Assembly: GCA_012103495.1 (NCBI GenBank)
Contig: WLWR01000027.1
Span: forward strand, 1 to 12,563
DNA from: Legionellales bacterium
Lineage (GTDB): Bacteria > Pseudomonadota > Gammaproteobacteria > WLWR01
Reading direction: 5' to 3'
Length of the DNA: 12,563 bases
In this document: positions 4,962-10,440 of the stretch, piece by piece
Numbering within the stretch: position 1 is the stretch's first letter
Layout of the letters: every line of letters begins with the position of its first letter
The notes under the pieces: model-generated
The model's input: only the letters and a program-made list of their open reading frames with translations
Told to the model about the DNA's origin: nothing
Database searches by the model: none
Made by a program: the position numbers and the translations under genes

Positions 4962-7700
4962 CTACCCTATTTGAAAATCAGGTTGTGCAACATCCTGAGT
5001 GAATAAAATTCCCAACGCAGTGCCTGAGAACACTTGTACAGTCGGTCGTCGATTAAAAATCGGATCCAATTGATCACCCCAACGTTCACCCACCGTGGAC
5101 AATCCAATGATTGCATTTTCACTTAATGTCCGTCCGATATTTTCGGTGGCAATACTAACACCATCGATTTCAATGGTTGTTCCCTTAACGTTAAAAGCTT
5201 GTCCAAATCCCTGCAAGAATGCTGCAGCGAATAATGAACCATATCGCAATAAATAGTGGTTGTTTGTACGGCTGGATAAAGCGGTGCGCGCTGTTTCTGG
5301 ATCAACAGCAACCGCATTGATCGAAATCGTTCTGGGCGCATTAGGAATCGACATCGTATTAAAACTTAAAATCACTTTTTGCCCATCGGTTGGCAATGAA
5401 AGCGATCCAATTAATTTGGCTCCTTTTAATTCACCGGCAACGATGGTAGCTAATATCGGACCTGGTTCATCACTATTAACTGCGGTATTAAGTACACCAA
5501 ATAAAATATCACCCGCGCTAATCAGTACTGCCGACTGGGTCTGTCCATCTTCACCTCCCATTTGTCCATTACCATCACGGCCTCCTCCCATACCTGTACC
5601 GTCAGAAGCTATTTCTGTTGGCGGTGTTCCTTCAGCAAAAAATTGAGTGGGTGGTGTTGACCAAGTACTAATCAATTGACCAGCCTGACCGGCCATTAAT
5701 CCACGTCGCTGTTGAATATCTTGTTCTAATTGTTGTTCACTAATGATTTGTGCTTGTTGCGCTAAAATAGTGTCCAACTCTTGATCACTGACAGCCACCA
5801 ATTCTGTAGCCCCCGGTGATGTTAACGCAGTCGGTGGCACCACCGGCACAACCTGCTGTTCGGCCGCTAAACCCGCCACTTGTGCTTGCGGCGCTAAGGG
5901 TGCTAACACCCCGGCACGTTGTAAATCTTCATTGGTAAATCCAGCCGCACGTAATTCATCCACAGAAAAACCAGCAGCTGTCAATTCTTGTGGAGAAAAA
6001 CCTGCCTCTCGCAATTGTGCGGCATTAAAACCAGCGGCTTTTAATTCGTCCAGTGGAAAGCCTGCGGCTTTTAATTCTTGCGCACTAAAACCCGCAGCTT
6101 TTAATTCTGCCGCACTAAAACCCGCGGCCTTTAATTCATCGGCTGAAAATCCCGCATCTCTTAATTCACGCGGAGAAAAACCTGCCGCTTTCAACTCAGC
6201 AGCGCTAAAACCCGCAGCTTTTAATTCTTCAGCGCTAAAGCCCGCAGCTTTTAATTCGTCTGCACCAAAACCCGCATTTTTTAATTCTGCCGCACTAAAA
6301 CCCGCGTCTTTTAATTCCGCGGCACTAAACCCTGCAGCCCGCATGGCTTCAGCACTACAGCCTAGCAATTGTCGAATTTGTGCTGCACTGATCCCAGCCT
6401 CGCGCGCTTGCCGAATGGCTTCTACGGTACATCCAGCTTCACGTAATTTTGCCAGTGGATCCCCTTCGACACCGGCCATTTCAACATCTGTAAAACCGGC
6501 TGCGCGTAATTGACCTACGCTGCACCCTGTATAGCGTTGAATGGCTGCGGCACTCACACCTTGATCACGCAATCGCTGTAATGTGGCGGGTGAACAATCC
6601 ATATTACGCAAATCATCTGCACTGATCCCAGACGGTAATTGAAGCTCTGCTCCTGGTGAAACAAACCCGGCCGCTTTCAATTGCGCAGCACTAAATCCGG
6701 CGGCTTTTAATTCATCCTCAGTAAACCCAGCATTTCTTAATTCCGCGGCACTAAACCCTGCAGCCTTTAACTCGTCTGCGGTAAATCCAGCAGCACGCAA
6801 ATCTTCCGCACTGCACCCTGAAATTTTACGAATCGCAGCCGCGCTAACACCGGCTTGTCGCAAGCGCCGCAATTCTTCCGGTGTACAACCTGCCGCACGA
6901 ACATCAGCGGCAGTAACACCGGCCGGTAATCCAATTGCATTTTGAATATCGGCCGCGCTAAAACCCGCCCCACGTAATTCACCGGAGGTATAACCAGCCG
7001 CATATAAATCATTCGCTGAAAAGCCAGAACTTTGCATTGAACAAGCATCAAATCCACAGCGAAACAATTCAAACACAGAATAACCTGCTTCACTTAATTC
7101 GTCAGGACCTAAACCCAGCGCTTTAAATCCCGTACAATCACACACAGGTTTTAATTCTTTCAAGGTATACCCAATTTCCAATAACCGTGGACAAGTGCAA
7201 ATTTCTGCCAAATCCGCCATACTCGCCCCTTGTGCCAAGGCTGCGGTTGCCATCTGCGGATCGCAATTGGATTGTGCTAAGCGAGTTAACCATAAATCTC
7301 TGGCAAGTCCTCCTTCGCTTTCCAACTGGGTTAAACTGACAAACCCGGCACCGGCATCGGCATCGTCTGGATCGATAAACTCACCTTCCCCAAATCGATA
7401 CGATTGAATGATGGTTGGAATCGCACTCTCACCTGTCTCTTTTGCCCGTTCAGCTTGACGAATATTTTGCTCTTCCTGCAATTCAGCATATTGTTCGGTT
7501 GGATCTAATGCGCCCGGGACAGATCGTACTGACTGCCCACCAGCTTGCAGCTGAGCACTTACTTCATCCGATCCACTTTTGCCTAAGCTATACAACCCAA
7601 TTCCAATTGCCAACACGACAAAAAATAAGGTTAATAAAATAATCAACCGCGCTCGGGTATCACTAAACAGTCGGCCTAAATTCTTAATCATTTGCGCCAT
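4962..7700 (-). CDS. dotG: DotG/IcmE, VirB10-family channel protein with decapeptide repeats
   Basis: DotG spans the periplasm and forms the central channel of the Dot/Icm core; its C terminus is homologous to VirB10/TrbI. The 912-residue product has a cytoplasmic N terminus, one transmembrane helix (about 18-38), a linker, a long repeat region (about 164-598), a glutamine-rich and then glycine-rich linker (about 600-722), and the VirB10-like domain (about 724-912, with ISAGDILFGVLNTAVNSDEP as its opening strands). The repeat unit is ten residues (consensus AGFSAAELKA), perfectly phased from 456 to 598 and more divergent upstream. Thirteen cysteines lie between 146 and 448 and none after. The start is ATG at 7700, with GAGGGG inside the end of dotH. 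Only four bases separate the genes. Length and repeats agree with Legionella DotG (about 1050), which is somewhat longer. Confidence 0.97.
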   Translation of the reverse strand: MAQMIKNLGRLFSDTRARLIILLTLFFVVLAIGIGLYSLGKSGSDEVSAQLQAGGQSVRSVPGALDPTEQYAELQEEQNIRQAERAKETGESAIPTIIQSYRFGEGEFIDPDDADAGAGFVSLTQLESEGGLARDLWLTRLAQSNCDPQMATAALAQGASMADLAEICTCPRLLEIGYTLKELKPVCDCTGFKALGLGPDELSEAGYSVFELFRCGFDACSMQSSGFSANDLYAAGYTSGELRGAGFSAADIQNAIGLPAGVTAADVRAAGCTPEELRRLRQAGVSAAAIRKISGCSAEDLRAAGFTADELKAAGFSAAELRNAGFTEDELKAAGFSAAQLKAAGFVSPGAELQLPSGISADDLRNMDCSPATLQRLRDQGVSAAAIQRYTGCSVGQLRAAGFTDVEMAGVEGDPLAKLREAGCTVEAIRQAREAGISAAQIRQLLGCSAEAMRAAGFSAAELKDAGFSAAELKNAGFGADELKAAGFSAEELKAAGFSAAELKAAGFSPRELRDAGFSADELKAAGFSAAELKAAGFSAQELKAAGFPLDELKAAGFNAAQLREAGFSPQELTAAGFSVDELRAAGFTNEDLQRAGVLAPLAPQAQVAGLAAEQQVVPVVPPTALTSPGATELVAVSDQELDTILAQQAQIISEQQLEQDIQQRRGLMAGQAGQLISTWSTPPTQFFAEGTPPTEIASDGTGMGGGRDGNGQMGGEDGQTQSAVLISAGDILFGVLNTAVNSDEPGPILATIVAGELKGAKLIGSLSLPTDGQKVILSFNTMSIPNAPRTISINAVAVDPETARTALSSRTNNHYLLRYGSLFAAAFLQGFGQAFNVKGTTIEIDGVSIATENIGRTLSENAIIGLSTVGERWGDQLDPIFNRRPTVQVFSGTALGILFTQDVAQPDFQIG
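5907..6347 (-). repeat. Uninterrupted 30-bp tandem array in dotG (15 decapeptide units)
   Basis: This stretch codes for residues 452-598 of DotG. A glycine falls at every tenth residue from 457 to 597, each in an Ala-Gly-Phe (last one Ala-Gly-Val) step, followed by a short charged helix-like segment such as SAAELK or SADELK. On the plus strand the 30-base unit is easily seen as repeated gcttttaattc blocks. The DNA units differ mostly at silent sites, so the array is not a very recent expansion. Confidence 0.95.
6330..6449 (-). repeat. DotG 40-residue Cys module, copy 3
   Basis: Residues 418-457 of DotG. The pattern is KLREAGCTVEAIRQAREAG, then ISAAQIRQ, then GCSAEAMRAAG. The cysteines are residues 424 and 448, 24 apart. 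It runs directly into the uninterrupted cysteine-free decapeptide array. Confidence 0.85.
6495..6614 (-). repeat. DotG 40-residue Cys module, copy 2
   Basis: Residues 363-402 of DotG. The pattern is DLRNMDCSPATLQRLRDQ, then GVSAAAIQR, then GCSVGQLRAAG. The cysteines are residues 369 and 393, again 24 apart, and the module aligns without gaps to copies 1 and 3. Confidence 0.85.
6663..6800 (-). repeat. Second block of 30-bp decapeptide repeats in dotG
   Basis: This stretch codes for residues 301-346 of DotG. It holds five AGF steps at ten-residue spacing (304, 314, 324, 334, 344) with the same AAGF-x-x-x-ELK pattern as the main array, but in a different phase. It lies between the first and second cysteine-bearing 40-residue modules. 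Confidence 0.9.
6786..6905 (-). repeat. DotG 40-residue Cys module, copy 1
   Basis: Residues 266-305 of DotG. The pattern is a cysteine step (AAGCTPEELRRLRQAG), then VSAAAIRK, then a second cysteine step (GCSAEDLRAAG). The cysteines are residues 272 and 296, 24 apart. Two further copies with the same spacing follow. Confidence 0.85.
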
Positions 7701-7704
7701 AATG

Positions 7705-8814
7705 CTACAACCCCTCTACTCGCAACTGATTGATTTTGCCATGATGGGACACTAATAATACCGGAGCTTTGGGTAATTCATAGGCCCGCATCCCATCAGC
7801 ACTGGCCATTGTCGCAATCCACCCCGGTGATAAAATGGTCAATCGTGTTCGCAAATAAATTTTATTATCTCTTTCCCAAGCTTCAGCATGACCACCTTCG
7901 ATGGTCAGTCGTTTACCATTAGGCGGTGGCACCCCATCAAGCACTTGCAACAACACTTCATTGGCATGTGCTGGTAATCCAGTGCCCGTAGGTATTTGAA
8001 GCGCGTTTGGCCCATGACCTTGCATTCGCAAATCAACCCGGTAATCGACCGCTTTTTGCCCTGGCACCAAAGTTAACATGACCGGCGTATTCAAATCGCG
8101 TAACCGTACCGCCAAATTACCGTAGGTATACAATTTGTTGGCTTGGATCATCAACATATTACTGGTTTTATCCCATTGAACATTAAATGAGACTGGATCG
8201 CCTAAATCATAAGAAGCAATTGGCCAGGGCGCACCGGTGGAATCAATAAACACCAAACTGGATACAAATCCTTGAGCCAGTCGAATCACCGGCGGTGTTG
8301 CGCCCGGTTCCAAATTAACCATTTGTGAAGTCGCTATCGGTCTTGGCGGCGTGCCGGGAGTAATTTGCTCGGCAAATTGCGTGGCTTGATAAATTTCTCG
8401 TAAGCGCAAAATTTGCTCTGGCGTTAATGGAAAGGTATCCCGCAACGTTTCGCGAAACGCGGCTTCATCCACAGCTGATTTTGAATCAATTTCCGGCACG
8501 ATGCGTCGCGGTGGCGGATTTTGCCCTGATTGAGCTGACGCTGCTGGCTGAGTCGCTACAGTACCGGGAGGTATTGGTAATGTCGGTGGCAAAGCACCAT
8601 TGGATTCAAAATTCGGAGGGGGGGGAGGATTCGTGGTTTGCTCTGTTTGTGATTCAGCGGATAATTGTTCTAATACTTGCTGTTGTTGCAATTGCTGCAA
8701 CTGTTGCAATTGCTGAAGCTGACGCAATTGTTCAGCTTGGGAGGCTTGCCCAGTATGGGCAACAGGCACACCCAGCACAAAAAGACCTATCATTATTATT
8801 ACACTTAATATCAT
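7705..8814 (-). CDS. dotH: DotH/IcmK, outer-membrane core-complex protein
   Basis: DotH is a periplasmic protein that inserts into the outer-membrane core with DotC, DotD and DotG; its C-terminal domain resembles VirB9. The 369-residue product matches Legionella DotH in size (about 360). It has a hydrophobic signal sequence (about 1-20, MILSVIIMIGLFVLG) without the usual basic N-region. A glutamine-rich tract follows (about 23-50), then a proline-rich linker containing PPPPP (63-67), an alpha/beta domain beginning near 108, and a C-terminal beta domain (about 255-369). The proline run is encoded across eight consecutive C. The start is ATG at 8814, two bases after the dotI stop (TAGTTATG), which suggests coupling. 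The missing positive charge leaves some doubt whether a slightly different start is used, but no better one is in frame before the previous stop region. Confidence 0.93.
   Translation of the reverse strand: MILSVIIMIGLFVLGVPVAHTGQASQAEQLRQLQQLQQLQQLQQQQVLEQLSAESQTEQTTNPPPPPNFESNGALPPTLPIPPGTVATQPAASAQSGQNPPPRRIVPEIDSKSAVDEAAFRETLRDTFPLTPEQILRLREIYQATQFAEQITPGTPPRPIATSQMVNLEPGATPPVIRLAQGFVSSLVFIDSTGAPWPIASYDLGDPVSFNVQWDKTSNMLMIQANKLYTYGNLAVRLRDLNTPVMLTLVPGQKAVDYRVDLRMQGHGPNALQIPTGTGLPAHANEVLLQVLDGVPPPNGKRLTIEGGHAEAWERDNKIYLRTRLTILSPGWIATMASADGMRAYELPKAPVLLVSHHGKINQLRVEGL
8618..8625 (-). repeat. G8 homopolymer in dotH (C8 on coding strand)
   Basis: Eight consecutive G on the plus strand fall in the codons for Pro63-Pro66 of DotH. 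A one-base slip would shift the frame after about 65 of 369 codons. Confidence 0.9.
8683..8718 (-). repeat. 18-bp tandem repeat coding the DotH glutamine tract
   Basis: Two adjacent 18-base units (plus strand ttgttgcaattgctgcaa and ctgttgcaattgctgaag) code for Leu-Gln-Gln repeats around residues 33-44 of DotH. Shorter caa/cag and ttg/ctg repeats extend on both sides. The tract is a likely site of length variation between strains. Confidence 0.7.
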
Positions 8815-8816
8815 AA

Positions 8817-9473
8817 CTAACTGTCGATCCCACTTGCCGGTCCTACAATAAATTGCGCGATACCAATCCCACGAGGCGAATTTAGAGTCGATACTCGGGT
8901 GATCAACATGGTCACCACATTCGTTTGCTGGCTAAACTCACTGGCGCTTTGGTAAGTGACCAAAATAGGCATTTGCACCCGCCAAGAGTAGCGTCCATTA
9001 AGAACACCTTTTTGTAAAATAATGGGTGCTCTTGTCGCAACCGTTGAGACAACTAATTTTTTCGCTATCACTGCATCCAAATTATTAGAAGCTTCCAATG
9101 CTCGCAAAAATTCCGCCCAACCTTGGGGTGTAAAAAAACCAGAAGCCGCCTGCAACTCTTTCCGATAATTAACAAAATTATACGTGAATGCTGCAATGGC
9201 GGCTTGATTGGCCCATTGTAACACAGCCGAATCTGATTGGTTAGGCTGATTCAATGGGAATAATGGCGTGATCCGACCATTGACAGTTGTCGCAAAATAC
9301 TTGGGTTCTGGCGGATTCATTATCACATAAATAAAAATGCCACCCAAAATAAAATTCAAAAAAATTGATAACAACAAGACCGTCATCACTCGTCGATAAC
9401 TGTCTTTGTAAAATTGCCGGCGCAAAGCAACGGCAATCACCCCTTGTTGCTCAATAGCCGGTTCTTTTGCCAT
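8817..9473 (-). CDS. dotI: DotI/IcmL, VirB8-like inner-membrane protein
   Basis: DotI is a bitopic inner-membrane protein whose periplasmic domain has the VirB8/TraM (NTF2-like) fold; in Legionella it forms a hetero-complex with DotJ. The 218-residue product has a cytoplasmic N terminus (about 1-27), one transmembrane helix (about 29-52, VMTVLLLSIFLNFILGGIF), a linker PPEPKYFATTVNGRITPLFP, and a periplasmic domain (about 80-215). That domain includes WANQAAIAAFTYNFVNYRKE and late beta strands such as VTMLITRVSTLNSPRGIGI. Legionella DotI is about 212 residues. The start is ATG at 9473, with GAGGTG about five bases upstream, a clear ribosome binding site. It begins 33 bases after dotJ. There is one copy here, whereas Coxiella is known to carry more than one icmL-type gene. 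Confidence 0.95.
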   Translation of the reverse strand: MAKEPAIEQQGVIAVALRRQFYKDSYRRVMTVLLLSIFLNFILGGIFIYVIMNPPEPKYFATTVNGRITPLFPLNQPNQSDSAVLQWANQAAIAAFTYNFVNYRKELQAASGFFTPQGWAEFLRALEASNNLDAVIAKKLVVSTVATRAPIILQKGVLNGRYSWRVQMPILVTYQSASEFSQQTNVVTMLITRVSTLNSPRGIGIAQFIVGPASGIDS

Positions 9474-9506
9474 AAAACACCTCGTCTATCATCATGCAAC
9501 GCCTTG

Positions 9507-9791
9507 CTAAAAATTTAAATCTTTCAATCCCGTTTCCTCTGGCCGATCCGGAGGTAACAATGGTTCTGAACCTAAATTAGGCTGCGCCAATACATCCAAT
9601 AAAATGGGCGCTGCCATCCCACTGGTCGCGTAAAAATCAGGCGTTGTTTGAGTCATCCGCCAAAACACAATTGCAACAATCAAAACTACCGAAAGTATCA
9701 GCGACATCGTCAAAAAAGCCAAAGTGCTGCGAAACTTATCACGGAAGAAAAACCGATTTAATTTTCTTTCTTCAATGTGTGTATATCCCAT
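9507..9791 (-). CDS. dotJ: DotJ/IcmM, short DotI paralogue
   Basis: DotJ is a small bitopic inner-membrane protein that partners DotI. The product is about 94 residues from the ATG: a basic cytoplasmic N terminus (RKLNRFFFRDKFRS), one transmembrane helix (about 26-47), and a short periplasmic tail. The tail DFYATSGMAAPILLDVLAQPN resembles the DotI linker KYFATTVNGRITPLFPLNQPN, so DotJ looks like DotI without its globular domain. The open frame begins at GTG 9797, overlapping the dotK stop by one base (TAGTG), but ATG at 9791 two codons later is the more likely start. The overlap or near-overlap points to co-transcription with dotK. The assignment rests on size, position and this similarity. 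Confidence 0.92.
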   Translation of the reverse strand: MGYTHIEERKLNRFFFRDKFRSTLAFLTMSLILSVVLIVAIVFWRMTQTTPDFYATSGMAAPILLDVLAQPNLGSEPLLPPDRPEETGLKDLNF

Positions 9792-9796
9792 CGTCA

Positions 9797-10357
9797 CTAC
9801 ACCATTAATTTTCGAAAAATAATTTCAACACGTTGATTATCCGCTCGCCCTTGCGCAACCACATTGGTAGCAATAGGATTTTGACTGCCCTGACCCTTAG
9901 CTTTCAGTACCCGAGTATCAATATTTTGCGACCATAAGTAATCGGCAATATTTTGTGCTCGTGCCCGCGATAAAGCCAAATTACGATCTTCGGTTTGCGC
10001 ATCATCGGTATGACCGACCACCATAACCGTGATTTTACTAAACTGATGTAAATATTCAGCGATTAAATTTAAATCCCGATACGCCTCCCATTGAATGCGT
10101 GGCGACGGTCCGTAAAACAATCGGCTGTTAGGCAAACTAATTAAATAATCTTCGCCAACACGAATGATTTTAATATGTCGTTTGGCTAAATGGCGTTCCA
10201 ATTCCCGAGCTTTCGCTGGGCTCACACCGTACCGATCGAGTTCTGCTTTGCTGGTATATCGACTGTTTGATTGACAGGCAACCAACAAAACCATTGCCAA
10301 TAATAAAAAACCTCCTTTCAGGCCTATCATTTGACAAATAGAGGATAACTTCGCCAT
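9797..10357 (-). CDS. dotK: DotK/IcmN, OmpA-domain lipoprotein
   Basis: DotK is an outer-membrane lipoprotein of the Dot/Icm core with a peptidoglycan-binding OmpA-like domain. The frame has a hydrophobic signal sequence ending in the lipobox LVAC, with the acylated cysteine at residue 28 from the ATG. Residue +2 is glutamine, compatible with outer-membrane sorting. The OmpA-like domain fills the C-terminal two thirds, with GHTDD at 115-119, the NLALSRARAQ helix at 126-135 and NQRVEI at 174-179, the hallmark motifs for binding peptidoglycan. The total is about 186 residues, normal for IcmN. GTG at 10360 directly precedes ATG at 10357, and I prefer the ATG. No strong ribosome binding site is visible. 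The start lies about 80 bases after dotL, the largest gap in the window. Confidence 0.94.
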   Translation of the reverse strand: MAKLSSICQMIGLKGGFLLLAMVLLVACQSNSRYTSKAELDRYGVSPAKARELERHLAKRHIKIIRVGEDYLISLPNSRLFYGPSPRIQWEAYRDLNLIAEYLHQFSKITVMVVGHTDDAQTEDRNLALSRARAQNIADYLWSQNIDTRVLKAKGQGSQNPIATNVVAQGRADNQRVEIIFRKLMV

Positions 10358-10390
10358 CACAATTAAACGTCTTGCTATTCGTGACCTGCC

Positions 10391-10419
10391 ATTAACGCTA
10401 ATTTTTTACTTAAAATCAA
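10391..10419 (-). promoter_or_regulatory. Possible weak sigma70-type promoter upstream of dotK
   Basis: In the roughly 80-base gap between dotL and dotK the coding strand has TTGATT (10414-10419) and GTTAAT (10391-10396) separated by 17 bases. Each box matches its consensus at four of six positions. The gap is AT-rich, so this could be chance. It is the only gap large enough for a separate promoter for the downstream genes. Confidence 0.25.
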
Positions 10420-10440
10420 GCCTTTTCGATTCAATTTATC

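Noticed and set aside
5932..6513. A 193-residue plus-strand open frame with a repeating PAAFNSSALK pattern opposite dotG
   Set aside because: It is the antisense reading of the 30-base dotG repeats. A repeat unit without stops in one frame has none in any copy, so the length is not evidence of coding. There is no ribosome binding site or family resemblance.
6767..7093. A 108-residue minus-strand frame within dotG
   Set aside because: It is a shifted reading of the dotG repeat region on the same strand. The dotG frame continues through it with domain structure.
10361..10440. Mini open frame MAGHE and possible small RNA in the dotL-dotK gap
   Set aside because: It has five codons, no ribosome binding site and no stable hairpin. 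Nothing separates it from chance.
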